A stretch of DNA of 64,000 nucleotides, from contig NZ_CP158300.1 of the NCBI RefSeq assembly GCF_040256395.1, positions 310,001 to 374,000 on the forward strand, in the 5' to 3' direction. This DNA comes from Deinococcus sonorensis KR-87 (GTDB lineage Bacteria > Deinococcota > Deinococci > Deinococcales > Deinococcaceae). The position numbers and the translations under genes were made by a program. Positions 17,034 to 26,421 of this stretch are shown one piece after another; within the stretch, counting starts at the first letter, position 1, and each line of letters starts with the position of its first letter. The notes beneath the pieces were generated by a model. It was not told the DNA's origin. It searched no databases and was given only the letters and a program-made list of their open reading frames with translations.

Positions 17034-17666
17034 GGCTCAACCTAACAGCCTTGGCGGCGGCATGAGCAGAGAAATTCTTGGCCCGCTTGAAGAAGCCCAC
17101 ACATGGAAGGTGCATGGACAGGCAACTTATAGGGGAAGCGGGACAGGCATCCGGTCCCCGCTCTCCGTCAGTTTCGGAGGTGTCTACGTGTCTTCCTTCA
17201 GAAGCCGGTCCGTGTTCAGGCCATCAGGTCCGTACTTGATTCCCCCGGACCATACCAATCGGAAACGGCTGGCTAACGTTATAGCGGTGAGTATCACCAG
17301 TGTCTTGATATGAACGGCTGGATGTGACATCCATATCAGGCCCAGGAGGCTACTGACCGTTCAGAGGGCCCCGCAGGGAAATTGATCCCTGTCAAATACC
17401 CAACCTGGGCCGTGGGATGTCCTATTCAGTAGGCGCATCGCCGCACAGACCAACCCACAGATTGTGCGGCTGAACCGCACAGTGATGCGTGGAGCCATGA
17501 AGCCGATCGGCTCGTTGGAGAGCTGTAACCTGTGTCAACGTTGCACAGCAGATCAGATGAACGACTATGTCTACGCTGTCTGGGCTGTGCTGGTCCGCAC
17601 TCACACGGGGCCGCCGCAGACGTCGAGAGCGGCGGCCAGAGTCAGTGAGGGCAGCTCGGACACGAT
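17034..17666 (+). other. 633-bp gap without a recognisable gene
   Basis: Only short frames without family resemblance or codon bias are present on either strand. No tRNA-like fold or clear terminator was seen. Confidence 0.5.
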
Positions 17667-18446
17667 TCAGGCCAGACTGCCGGCCGCTATCAAGGTGGGC
17701 GTCAGAAACACCTGACCAGGCCCGTCCAGGGTATATACCAGCCCTTCACCGCTGCGTACTGCGTTGCGCAGGCCTTTGACCAGAGGGCCCAGGCGGGGAT
17801 TCATGGTAGCGGTGTACATCAGCATCATGTCTCCGTCCACCGTGACCGTTTCCCCGGCCGGGATGTCCAGCACCTCAATTTCATGCACGCTGACAGGAGA
17901 CTCGATCACCAGCAGGCCCTGACCATCCAGACGAGGCTGCATCAGCCCATTGCCGCTCAGGACCCCCTGCACTTTGGCGTGCTGGTGGGTGCTCAGTCGC
18001 AGGCTGCCCTGAGCGGCGTAGTAGGCCTTGTCGTCCACCAGCATGCTGTCGCCGCCTTCCATATTGGCGAAGACAAAGTGCTTGCGGGTCGGTTCGGTCC
18101 AGATTTCTCCGCTGCCGGAAATGCGCGTGCCGTAAGCAGATTCACCGGTGCCGGCGCTTCGCACAGCGCGGCCGAGAAACCCGCCACCCTGCCCCGGTTG
18201 CTGCTGGATGACCTCAAACCGCAGGCGACCGTGTGCGTAAGAGAGGATGCCGGGTTCAAGAACGACGCTGTCGTCCCGCAGGGTGAATTTGATCTGCCGC
18301 TGACCGGTGTCGGTGTAGAGTTCACGGAACGTGGGCGTGCTTCCAGCCGCTCCCTGCACCAGCTGCGACGTGACCTTGCAGATGGCATAGAGTTCAGCTT
18401 TCAGGCCGGCGCTCTGTTCTTCGTGCAGTTGGATACGGAAACTCAT
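17667..18446 (-). CDS. AIM24-family protein
   Basis: 259 residues of the AIM24/TIGR00266 family (beta-rich, trimeric beta-prism-like fold, function unclear). The C-terminal signature is seen in GEGLVYTLDGPGQVFLTPT, preceded by the VIESPVSVHEIEVL strand pattern; full family length. No signal peptide or membrane segment. Monocistronic. TACTCT (18453-18458) lies 6 nt before the ATG, so the mRNA is probably leaderless. Confidence 0.85.
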   Translation of the reverse strand: MSFRIQLHEEQSAGLKAELYAICKVTSQLVQGAAGSTPTFRELYTDTGQRQIKFTLRDDSVVLEPGILSYAHGRLRFEVIQQQPGQGGGFLGRAVRSAGTGESAYGTRISGSGEIWTEPTRKHFVFANMEGGDSMLVDDKAYYAAQGSLRLSTHQHAKVQGVLSGNGLMQPRLDGQGLLVIESPVSVHEIEVLDIPAGETVTVDGDMMLMYTATMNPRLGPLVKGLRNAVRSGEGLVYTLDGPGQVFLTPTLIAAGSLA

Positions 18447-19053
18447 GCTTCCAGAGTAACGGTCTTTCGTGACTCGTGTTGCACCCAGAGGGGTCGCTCA
18501 GGAGCCAGCGCGCAGTCAATGCGTCCAACAGATTGTGATACTCCGTCAAAATAGGGCACCGAATTTAAAAGCGGATCGGCAGGATGCAAGGCGTGGCCAG
18601 CTGGACATACGTTGCTCCCCAGGCTGGTTGGCATTCAGAAGCGCTGTCTTTTTGCCAAGCAGTGTTCCTGACCACTGATCTCAGGAGGCAGCCTGAAGAC
18701 GCCTGGACGCTCCAAGAAGGTGCTCGGTGTGCATTGGCCAGTAGAGGAGCTACACCGGTTAGAACGCGTCCAAGCAGGGTAGAGCAAAGTCGAGCCAGGG
18801 CCTGATTCAGCTCAATTCCTTCTGTGCTGTCTGCATCACCTTGACCAGGGATGTATAAGACGGTATACTTTTCAACATCAAGGGCGACCCTCGGGTCGCT
18901 TTTTCCATGTATAAGGGCGGATTCTGGACCAGTAATCTACGGATGCCCGTCATGCCAGACAGGAAAGCTTTATCACATCATTGAACTGACTTCTGGAGCC
19001 AGCCTCTCTCGGAGCTTTTTTGTGCCCGGGTCCACTTCGTCGGTTCGCTCGCG
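18447..19053 (+). other. intergenic gap with a promoter directly followed by a terminator-like hairpin
   Basis: TTGACC (18841-18846), a 17-nt spacer and TATACT (18864-18869) form a good plus-strand promoter. Only about 15 nt further, GCGACC-CTCG-GGTCGC (18884-18899) is followed by TTTTT, a short intrinsic-terminator shape. The 9-mer ATGTATAAG occurs at 18851 and again at 18907. No ORF of substance lies in the rest of the gap. Confidence 0.5.
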
Positions 19054-19086
19054 GTGTCGCCTCCTGAAACCCGCTCTACTAAGGCC

Positions 19087-20151
19087 ATGGCTGCGCGGCT
19101 CCCCCTCGACGTCCGGCAGATTTACCTTGAACCACGGGCCGCAGCGCTTCCCCGTGGTCAGGAGATTTTGCGCCGCTTTCCGGACGCCGAGCGGATCGAA
19201 GTGGCCTCGCACTGGAATATTCCCGGCCTGCACGGGAACGCCGGCCTGGTCAAGGACTGGCTGCGCGTCAAACGTCAGGTCCTGGTCCTGGGCTTCCGCA
19301 AGACCCTGACGATGCGCCCGAATGGCCGGAGCGCCGACTTCATCGCGCCGGGCCTCGCCAACGGGTGCGCCCTATCGTGCGCCTACTGCTACGTGCCCCG
19401 GCACAAAGGGTACGCCAATCCCATCACCACGTTTGCCAACATTGAGGACGTGCTTGCGGCTCTCCGCAGGCACGCCCAGCGGCAGGGCCGCAAGACCGAG
19501 CCCAACACGGTGGATGCCTCAGACTGGGTGTACGACCTGGGCGAGAACAGCGATCTGAGCGTGGACGCCCTGATCTCGGACAACGTGCGTGATCAGATAG
19601 AACTGTTCCGGACGCTTCCGAACGCCAAGGCGTCGTTCGCCACGAAGTATGTCAACCGTGACTTGCTGACCTACGACCCACAGGGTCGGACCCGCCTGCG
19701 CTTTTCATTGATGCCGCCGTCTGTGGCGCGGGTTGTGGACATCGGAACGTCTCCCATGTCCGAGCGCCTTGCGGCCATCAACGACCTTGTCGAGGCCGGG
19801 TACGAGGTGCACCTGAACTTCTCTCCGGTCATCATCTTCGACGGTTGGACAAATGCCTACACCGAGCTGTTCCAGCAGGTGGATGCGGTCTTGTCGCCCA
19901 GGGCCAAAGCTCAGCTGGCCGCCGAGGTTATCTTCCTGACGCACAACGTGGGCCTGCACGAGGTGAATCTCGGGTGGCACAGAAAGGCGGAAACGTTGCT
20001 CTGGACGCCGCAGTGGCAGGAAACCAAACAGTCGGAGTACGGCGGCACGAACCTGCGGTACCGCCGGGGACTCAAAGGCAAGGCTGTCGAGCGCTTCACG
20101 GCCCTGCTGCGGCGCGAACTGCCCTACTGCACCGTACGGTACGCCTTCTGA
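19087..20151 (+). CDS. spore photoproduct lyase-family radical SAM protein
   Basis: About 354 residues. The radical SAM cluster is seen as CALSCAYC (C-x3-C-x2-C, residues 94-101), followed by YVPRHKGYANPIT as in spore photoproduct lyases; the C-terminal YRRGLK and TVRYAF blocks also fit the family. SPL enzymes use a 5'-deoxyadenosyl radical to reverse thymine dimers in spore DNA. The organism type suggested here does not sporulate, so the substrate may be a different DNA lesion or another molecule. The start is uncertain: ATG 19087 (AAGG only 2 nt upstream) or GTG 19054 without a ribosome-binding site. Confidence 0.88.
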   Translation: MAARLPLDVRQIYLEPRAAALPRGQEILRRFPDAERIEVASHWNIPGLHGNAGLVKDWLRVKRQVLVLGFRKTLTMRPNGRSADFIAPGLANGCALSCAYCYVPRHKGYANPITTFANIEDVLAALRRHAQRQGRKTEPNTVDASDWVYDLGENSDLSVDALISDNVRDQIELFRTLPNAKASFATKYVNRDLLTYDPQGRTRLRFSLMPPSVARVVDIGTSPMSERLAAINDLVEAGYEVHLNFSPVIIFDGWTNAYTELFQQVDAVLSPRAKAQLAAEVIFLTHNVGLHEVNLGWHRKAETLLWTPQWQETKQSEYGGTNLRYRRGLKGKAVERFTALLRRELPYCTVRYAF

Positions 20152-20576
20152 GGCGCTCTGGGCGCCGTCGGCAGCTGACGTTCTGCAGTACGGACCTGCG
20201 GGCGTGAGGCCTCCGTCATGCGGTCAGCGGATGGAGAGTAAGAGCGCCAAGCGCACAGCAGATTGACGCTCGGTTCCATCGCGGCCAGGCGGTGCAGCCG
20301 CGGTGCCATCGTCGGTGGTCTGGCTTGAGCCACATTGGCCGAGAGAGCAGCAGCTCATGGTCGAGCATTCGCGCCTGAAGCGAGGACCACTGGGCGCAGG
20401 ACGAAAGCGGTGAACGTCGAGGCTCACGTCCTGCCATCCGCGTTTAATAGGGGCTGCAATCAGCGAGTTGTTTCGTGTTGGGGAGCCGGGGACGGTCGTC
20501 GTGTAGCACTGCTGGCTGTTCTCAACGCCATCGCCGCCCGGCTGCTGCGCTTCGACGCCTGCATGGTCTGGTGGGA
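20152..20576 (+). other. 425-bp gap without a recognisable gene
   Basis: Only weak overlapping frames on both strands. A small GC hairpin (GGCGC/GCGCC, about 20152-20166) follows the radical SAM gene but has no T-run. Confidence 0.4.
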
Positions 20577-21080
20577 TCAGGTGGCGGGGCGCTTAACGAG
20601 TTCCACCGGGTCGAGGGCGCCCGCAGACGCTGTACTCTGGGTCACCACCCGACGGTGATAGTCGATCTGCCCGAGGTGATAGGCAAGGTGACTGAGGAAC
20701 TGCAGCAGGGTCAACCGGCTCGAAAGGTCCACGTCCGCGAACCGGACCGGGAACATCTGTTCCAGATCGTCTTCGGTCAGCCGATGGAAGGCGGCTGTCA
20801 GGCCGTTCCTTGCGCCCATCAGCTCGCGGTGCAGCTCCTCACGGGTCACGTCACGCCTGCCGAATTCCGCCTCGCGGTTGCGCACGTACCCAGTCTGGCC
20901 GAGCACGGCACCGAAGAAGTGCTGCACACTTCCGGCCAGATGCAGGAACAAGGTGCCCGCCGAGTTGGGCATGCCCGGCAGGATGGTCCAGACGCTGGCG
21001 TCGTCAGGATACAAGTCCAGTTCGCGCTCCAGGGTGGCGAGTTCACGCAGGTACAGCCGGTGCAGCTCATTCAACAGCAT
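20577..21080 (-). CDS. DinB-family protein
   Basis: 167 residues, four-helix-bundle DinB fold. The three metal-ligand histidines typical of the family are candidates in TLFLHLAGSVQHFFG and in SHLAYHLGQIDYHRR. DinB-type proteins are numerous in Deinococcus, some induced by DNA damage; many act as thiol S-transferases (bacillithiol or mycothiol type), though the role of this one is unknown. The ATG at 21080 is chosen because GGAGA lies 4 nt upstream and the family sequence LLNELHRLY starts there. Monocistronic. Confidence 0.85.
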   Translation of the reverse strand: MLLNELHRLYLRELATLERELDLYPDDASVWTILPGMPNSAGTLFLHLAGSVQHFFGAVLGQTGYVRNREAEFGRRDVTREELHRELMGARNGLTAAFHRLTEDDLEQMFPVRFADVDLSSRLTLLQFLSHLAYHLGQIDYHRRVVTQSTASAGALDPVELVKRPAT

Positions 21081-21442
21081 GGGTCTCCTGGAAGGGTGCG
21101 GGGGCAGAGTGAGGGGTGCGGATGGGTCACGGCTGCGGTCCCAACCGGACGGCATGGCTGATCGTCCGACGGTTCAGTGCATGGTGCTACAGGCGAGGCT
21201 TCCAAAGCATCCTGGGACATGCGACGTGGCGGGTTGCGGTCTCTGGGCCGTCGATTGACACCTTACGCGCCAGGGACGACCGGAACATTCTTTAGAGTTG
21301 ATGCTGGCTGTACAGCTGATTTGGAGCCCGGATAGGCACGTTTTTATGCCCGCACAGCCCACCAGAGCGCGAACGCAAGGCCGTAGGTGTGGATTGCGGG
21401 AAGGTTGAGAATCAGGGGCCGCGATAAGTGGACCCGGATTGC
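21081..21442 (+). other. 362-bp gap without a recognisable gene
   Basis: No frame with protein-family resemblance and no clear terminator or repeat. Confidence 0.4.
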
Positions 21443-22093
21443 TCATCCAGGGATATGCAACACCGGCCTGCACGCGTCCACGCCGATCAGTTCAATGTCA
21501 CTCCGGCGGTGCTTGTCCCAGGTGTTTCGCTGCAGTCGCCAGCGATTCACCCGCGCTGGTTCGCCGCGCCGTGTGGCCCAGTCGGTGCCATTCGGATGGT
21601 AGCCAAGCGCTTCGGACACGCGGTTGGACGCCACGTTGTCCAGGAACGCGTCGCTGCTCGCTTCTGCCGCTCCGAATCCGGCAAAGGCCAGATGCAGGAT
21701 GGCTGCGCGCATCTCGCGTCCCAGACCCTGCTGCCGGACGTTCGGGGCCAGCCAGGAAAAACTGGTCACTGTCCGGAAACGGTCGAAGTTCACGCCGATC
21801 AGGTCCTGCATGCCCACCGCCTGCTCGCCCAGCATCACCACGAAGTACAGGCGCCAGGCATCCGGGCGGACGGTGCCGCGCCCGCGCCAGATGGCCTGAA
21901 GCCACTTTCGTTCTCGCACCGGATTGTCCTCGTAGAGGGACATCGGGTCATCGAAGAGGCCAGGGTGCCCTTCGGCCACGCCTGCGCGAACGATGGGCAG
22001 CAATTGGGCAAGCAGGTCATCCGTGGCCCCATACAGCGTCAGCCTGGGCGTGATGACCTGAAGATCAAGCGGTGGGTAGAGCGGAGGAGACAT
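21443..22093 (-). CDS. GNAT-family N-acetyltransferase
   Basis: About 216 residues. The acetyl-CoA-binding motif A appears as RQQGLGREM, preceded by VTSFSWLAPNV and followed by the ASSDAFLDNVASNRVSEALGY block typical of RimJ/RimL-like acetyltransferases. Substrate unknown (protein N-terminus, amino-sugar or antibiotic are all possible). The ATG at 22093 begins just before the family core (LQVITPRLTLYG); an in-frame ATG at 22129 would add 12 residues. Neither start has a good ribosome-binding site. Monocistronic. Confidence 0.88.
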   Translation of the reverse strand: MSPPLYPPLDLQVITPRLTLYGATDDLLAQLLPIVRAGVAEGHPGLFDDPMSLYEDNPVRERKWLQAIWRGRGTVRPDAWRLYFVVMLGEQAVGMQDLIGVNFDRFRTVTSFSWLAPNVRQQGLGREMRAAILHLAFAGFGAAEASSDAFLDNVASNRVSEALGYHPNGTDWATRRGEPARVNRWRLQRNTWDKHRRSDIELIGVDACRPVLHIPG

Positions 22094-22129
22094 GACCTCA
22101 GCAGACGCTGGAACGCCTGAAGAATCCAT

Positions 22130-23185
22130 ACGCGAAACCGCTTACCTGGGTGTGCTAAGCGCTGGCGCGTGACGTCTTCTGTGCAACTTCAGCCCCAGGG
22201 CTACCACTTGAGGATGGCTGCGGAATTCAGTCAACCCAGATGCAACTTAAGCGGCTTATCCGAGTGAGACGCGGTCGTACTGGGAGCAGCTGGGGTAGGT
22301 TTTCTGACACATCTCATCCTGAAGACGAGACGCGCTTGGTTGTCCTGCCGTTGGACCCACGTGAATTCACGTCATACAGCCCTTCCGGGAAGGAACAGGC
22401 TGATACACCAGGATCGCTTGCCCGCGAGAATCGAGCGTGCCCAGCAGCCTTTGGCTTCTGCGGCATCTACCTGCTTCGCAGGCTCCGTTGAGGCATCCGT
22501 GGGCTGACGAGGGGCAGCTGACTGGGACGTCCACCACAACCACCGGTTCCGCCTCCCAGCCGCTCTCCCAGCAGACCAGAAGACGACGCAATGCGCCTCA
22601 AACCGCTCGGTGCGCCGGCCCATCCCGGCTCCCCTGACGTCGACCACAACACGCTGTGGTCTGGACCATGGTCCAGACGTGTTTCCCGATCTGACGGTAG
22701 AGCGACAGCGTTCAGCCCTCACTGGGCCAGACGTTCCGCATGCAGGCGGCCGAACGCCTGGCGCCGCTGACAGCCGGAATCCCCCTAAAGGTTCAGAATG
22801 GGCTCGCGGGTGGACATTACGGCAGCGTCCTCCGGGTCAAGGCCCGGCGCCTGCCGCCGCACACGGATGCGGAGCTGTCGGGGGGAATGGTCCATGTAAG
22901 CCGCTCCCATCGGCGGTTGACCCGACTGGTGGCTCTGGAAAGCCGCTCGGACCTGGCCTGCCGCGTACGCGTAGCAGGGGCTGGTTCCACGGTCTCTTGA
23001 GCAGCAGGGTGAGCGCCTCGCCGCCCGGCAAGGCGCCTGTCGCCGCTCCACACCATCAAAAGCAAAGGAGGAACTGCAGGAACAGGAGAAGTCTGACCTC
23101 CAGGGCCGGTGCGCCCTTCCCATGCCGGCCGGACCGGTTTCAGGTGCTCCGCTTTGGTCCGGTGGCCTGTACGGCCCGGTCGGGA
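22130..23185 (+). other. 1.06-kb gap without a recognisable gene
   Basis: Several overlapping short frames on both strands, none with recognisable domains. Composition resembles the GC-rich genome, so decayed genes are possible, but I cannot name one. Confidence 0.45.
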
Positions 23186-23839
23186 TCAGGCGTCCGGATC
23201 GGGGACCATCGCGACGCGCACCAGATACCGTGTGCTGCCCGGCCCGTCTGTTGCCGTGTAGGCGGCGAGCACCCGGTTCAGGTCGCGCTGCAACGCTTTG
23301 GCGCGCTCACGCGACAGGGGAGGGGTGGTCACGGTGGTGTCGAGGACAGCGGGCTCTTCGTCACCGTACGTGTCCCATGGCTGTCCGTTCACGGCGTCGT
23401 AGGCGAACACGCCGCTTCCCAGGCGGTACAGCAACAGGCCCCAGCGAGCGTCGTCATGCGCGGCGCGCATCACCCGCAGCATCGCGGCCTGAACCTCGCG
23501 TTCGCTGGCCGCGCGTTCGCGCAGCAGCACCTCCAGCAGCTCGGCAGCCGGGGCCCCGGTGTACGGCACGAACAGCCTGGGCGCGACCGAACGGTACACC
23601 TTGATGGCGGGTCCCCGGCGGGGCTCCTCCCGCACGATGCTCAACAGGCCTAACCGTGTCATCTGCCGCACCCGGTACAGCATCCGGTGCCGGTCCTCGC
23701 CCAGTTCCCGCGCGGCCCGCGCCACCGTGCAGTCGCGGCCCAGAAACGGTTCGAGAAAACGGCGGGCGTCGGGGTCCACCAGGAATGCCGCCGCGCCGGG
23801 GGCGGTGATGTGCACTGTCTCCGGTTCAGGGCTGGACAC
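23186..23839 (-). CDS. winged-helix (ArsR-like) transcriptional regulator, paralogue A
   Basis: 217 residues. The N-terminal DARRFLEPFLGRDCTVARAARELG, YRVRQMTRLGLL segment is an ArsR-like winged helix; the C-terminal half (RWGLLLYRLGSGVFAYD, PLSRERAKALQRDLNRVL) is shared with paralogue B at 25681-26379, so the two genes form a family. GTG start inside the end of the serine hydrolase gene with a 14-bp overlap, so the two are coexpressed. It may sense or control the hydrolase's function (inference). Effector and operator unknown. Confidence 0.8.
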   Translation of the reverse strand: MSSPEPETVHITAPGAAAFLVDPDARRFLEPFLGRDCTVARAARELGEDRHRMLYRVRQMTRLGLLSIVREEPRRGPAIKVYRSVAPRLFVPYTGAPAAELLEVLLRERAASEREVQAAMLRVMRAAHDDARWGLLLYRLGSGVFAYDAVNGQPWDTYGDEEPAVLDTTVTTPPLSRERAKALQRDLNRVLAAYTATDGPGSTRYLVRVAMVPDPDA

Positions 23840-24893
23840 GCGCGTCCGTGAAGGCCGTCACCAGCTGACCGAGCGCCTCGCGCGTGCCGGCCTCGGCGGC
23901 GTCTCCCGCCGCGTTGGTGACGACCACGAAGGCGTACGGCTCATCCGGCAGGACCAGCAGCAGGGCCAGGAACGTATCGGCGCTGCCCGAGTGGCTGCTG
24001 GCCCGTCGGCCGCGGTACTGGCTGACGCCCCAGCCGAACCCTGCGCGCCCGCCCGGCACAAAGGGAGTATGCAGACGCTGGTAGGCCGTGTCCGGCAGCA
24101 GCCGTCCCTGACCATGCAGGCCGCGCAGATGGTCACGCGCGAACACCGTGAAGTCCAGGACGCTCATGTGGACGTCGCCCGCCGGGCCGATGCCCGGATG
24201 CAGCTGATAGGCGTCGTGCGGGTCGTGTGGCACCCAGGGGCCACCCTCCCGCTGATGACCCCAGGGTTCCTGCGGATTGGTCCGTGCCGGCCAGCCGAAC
24301 CCGGCGCTGCCCAGACCAAGCGGCCCGAACACCCGCTCTTGCATCAGATCCTCCCACCGGGTGCCGGTACAGCGCTCGGCCATCACGGCGGCGACCCCGA
24401 AGGCCGCATTTGAGTAACGGTAGGTGCCGATCTCCGCCCACGGTGTCTGCCGGAGGGCATGCCGGGCGAAGGCGTCCCTCACGCCCCAGGAATTCCCACC
24501 CGGCCCGGGCGCGTCCTCGAAATGCTCGGTCTCCTCAAAGGGAGGCAGCCCTGAGGTGTGTGACAGCAGGTGGGCGAGTGTCGCCGGGTGATACGCGGGA
24601 TGCACCTCCGCCGCGCCGAACACGTCAGTGAGCGGCGTGTCCCAGGTCAGGACGTCCGGCACCAGGGTCGCCAGCAGGGTGGCGGTCATCGGCTTGGTGC
24701 ACGACCCGAGGTGCAGGCGATCATGCACGCTCAGCGCGTCACTTTGGTCAGCACGTCGCCGTCCAGCCGCCCCAGCGAGCAGAGATCCGTCCAGCGCGGT
24801 CACGCCCCACGCCAGGCCCGGCAGGCCGTGGCGCAACCGGAGATCATCGAGAGGGCGAGCAAGCTCCGGCGGGGTGGTAAAGGGATGATCCAT
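23826..24893 (-). CDS. serine hydrolase, class C beta-lactamase/esterase-like
   Basis: 355 residues from the ATG at 24893. Seen: SCTK (SxxK nucleophile), YSN (YxN motif) and SHSGSAD in place of KTG. No signal peptide is evident, so it is probably a cytosolic esterase or peptidase of the beta-lactamase superfamily and not a secreted beta-lactamase. A GGAGG lies 11 nt upstream of 24893; ATG 24941 is an alternative start adding 16 residues. Overlaps the downstream regulator gene. Confidence 0.87.
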   Translation of the reverse strand: MDHPFTTPPELARPLDDLRLRHGLPGLAWGVTALDGSLLAGAAGRRRADQSDALSVHDRLHLGSCTKPMTATLLATLVPDVLTWDTPLTDVFGAAEVHPAYHPATLAHLLSHTSGLPPFEETEHFEDAPGPGGNSWGVRDAFARHALRQTPWAEIGTYRYSNAAFGVAAVMAERCTGTRWEDLMQERVFGPLGLGSAGFGWPARTNPQEPWGHQREGGPWVPHDPHDAYQLHPGIGPAGDVHMSVLDFTVFARDHLRGLHGQGRLLPDTAYQRLHTPFVPGGRAGFGWGVSQYRGRRASSHSGSADTFLALLLVLPDEPYAFVVVTNAAGDAAEAGTREALGQLVTAFTDARVQP

Positions 24894-25464
24894 GCTGCAG
24901 ATTGCCTCCGGGTCAGGATGAGCGGAAAGGGCCAGATTCATCCTGACATGCGGTGTGGAGGCCAGACACGGAGCGGCGGCCCACTGGGAACGGTGGGGTT
25001 CAGCTCGGTTGAGGGCATCTCACTTTCGTTATCTGCGCGTCGATCTGGAAGGCCGACGGGGGCGTGCCGGGCGATTCGGAAGGCGCTGCTTGTCGCCTGT
25101 GTCAGGTCTGGGCGGACGACGTGCTGCTCCAGCCAGACTGCCCACGGCTGGCTGATGCGTAGCACAGGCAGGGCAAATCAAATCCTGCCATAGTCCTTTC
25201 TCGACGAGCACAGAGCGGCCATCGGGCGAGCAGGCTTGCGACCCGACGGTCGCGCCAATGCAAGGTACGCCTCGGATCTTAATGCGTGCCTGTGCGGTGG
25301 CCGATAAGCACGACAACCAGCAGCTGAATACAGCACCTCCTGAAGGTGGCCGACCACAGCCGCAGCATGCCGCTCACCTGACCGGGGTCTCCTCAGACAG
25401 GCGTCTGGTTCATGTCCAGGCCGCGTGGTCGTCATTCAGGCGCGGGTCTGGTGTCGCGGGCAGA
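24894..25464 (+). other. gap without a recognisable gene
   Basis: No supported frame on either strand; part of a 787-bp gap whose last portion holds the terminator described separately. Confidence 0.4.
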
Positions 25465-25527
25465 AAAAACACTGCGGGTCAGCCGCGCCCGTGTTGCGTC
25501 ATAACCAGGGCGCGGCTCCCCGCAGTG
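25462..25527 (-). terminator. strong intrinsic terminator, minus strand
   Basis: Arms 25470-25490 and 25508-25527 are complementary over about 20 bp with one small irregularity and a 17-nt loop. Read on the minus strand the hairpin is followed by TTTTTT. It lies about 150 bp downstream of the regulator at 25681-26379 and probably ends that transcript. Confidence 0.75.
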
Positions 25528-25680
25528 ACTCTACTATACCGGTAAAGCTGGCCTTTCGTGCTCCCACACCTGAGCGGCAGACCGGACGGCCGGGGAACTG
25601 ACGCGGTGCCGCTCTTTTCTATTTTGAGGTTGCGGGAGCCGGCCGGACCCTTGACACGCCGTAAGGCCGATTCTGGCCCC

Positions 25681-26379
25681 TTACATCTCATCAGGAACGG
25701 GGACTAGGGTGAGTCGCAGGACATACGTCTCTCCGCTGGCGTCATCCTTGAGCGCCTGATAGTTCGCATGCAGCTGATGCAGGTCACGCTGCAATTGCTT
25801 GGCATGGGCTCTGGAGAGCTGGAGCGGGGCCGTGTTGTCCCACACGGCCGGCACGTCCGGTTCCAGCAGCCACGCCAGCATCCTCCAGTCGGGTGATGGT
25901 GGCCCCGCGGGTCGCGCTGGAAGCAGGGCATGGCTCCTGAATCCCTGCGCGTCCCCATAGGTGTAGAGTCCAAACCAGCGGGGGTCCTCGGCGAGGCCAC
26001 TCCAGGCGCGCGTGAGCAGCGACAGGACCGAACGGCGGGCGTTGTCCAGGGACGACTCGTACAGCGCATGGATCGACTCGGCGGAGGTAGCGCTGAACGG
26101 CACGAAGTAGCCCGGAGACGAAGACCGATAGTACCGGATGGCCCGGCCCGGCCGCGGCTCGGTGCGGGTGACCTCCAGCAGCCCCAGGCGCAGCAGTTTA
26201 TTCACCTGGTACAGCATGGCGTTCCTGGTGACGCCCAGCTCCGCGGCCACGTCCGTCACCCGCCGTTCCCGCCAGATGAACGGCTCGAAGTAGCGTCGTG
26301 ACTGTGCGTCGGCCACGACCCGCGCGGCCTCCGGGTCATCCAGGCGCTGCCACACCCTGGGTGAATCGTCCGGTGTCAT
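25681..26379 (-). CDS. winged-helix (ArsR-like) transcriptional regulator, paralogue B
   Basis: About 232 residues. The N-terminal segment QSRRYFEPFIWRERRVTD, NAMLYQVNKLLRLGLL is an ArsR-like winged helix; the C-terminal part (PRWFGLYTYGDAQGF, SRAHAKQLQRDLHQLHANY) matches paralogue A at 23186-23839. It is divergent from the MFS gene with 42 bp between starts, so it probably controls that transporter. TACCCT (26387-26392) lies 7 nt before the ATG at 26379, supporting a leaderless mRNA and this start; ATG 26412 is an alternative. Terminator at 25462-25527. Confidence 0.82.
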   Translation of the reverse strand: MTPDDSPRVWQRLDDPEAARVVADAQSRRYFEPFIWRERRVTDVAAELGVTRNAMLYQVNKLLRLGLLEVTRTEPRPGRAIRYYRSSSPGYFVPFSATSAESIHALYESSLDNARRSVLSLLTRAWSGLAEDPRWFGLYTYGDAQGFRSHALLPARPAGPPSPDWRMLAWLLEPDVPAVWDNTAPLQLSRAHAKQLQRDLHQLHANYQALKDDASGETYVLRLTLVPVPDEM

Positions 26380-26421
26380 TTTCACCAGGGTACCACCCAC
26401 GCTGGTCTCCATGAGGACACC

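Noticed and set aside
23826..24893. Antibiotic-resistance beta-lactamase
   Set aside because: SxxK and YxN are present, but no signal peptide is evident and HSG replaces KTG, as in esterases of this superfamily.
25462..25527. Inverted repeat as an insertion-sequence end
   Set aside because: A T6 run directly follows the stem on the minus strand and a gene ends about 150 bp upstream of it, so an intrinsic terminator explains it better; no transposase is nearby.
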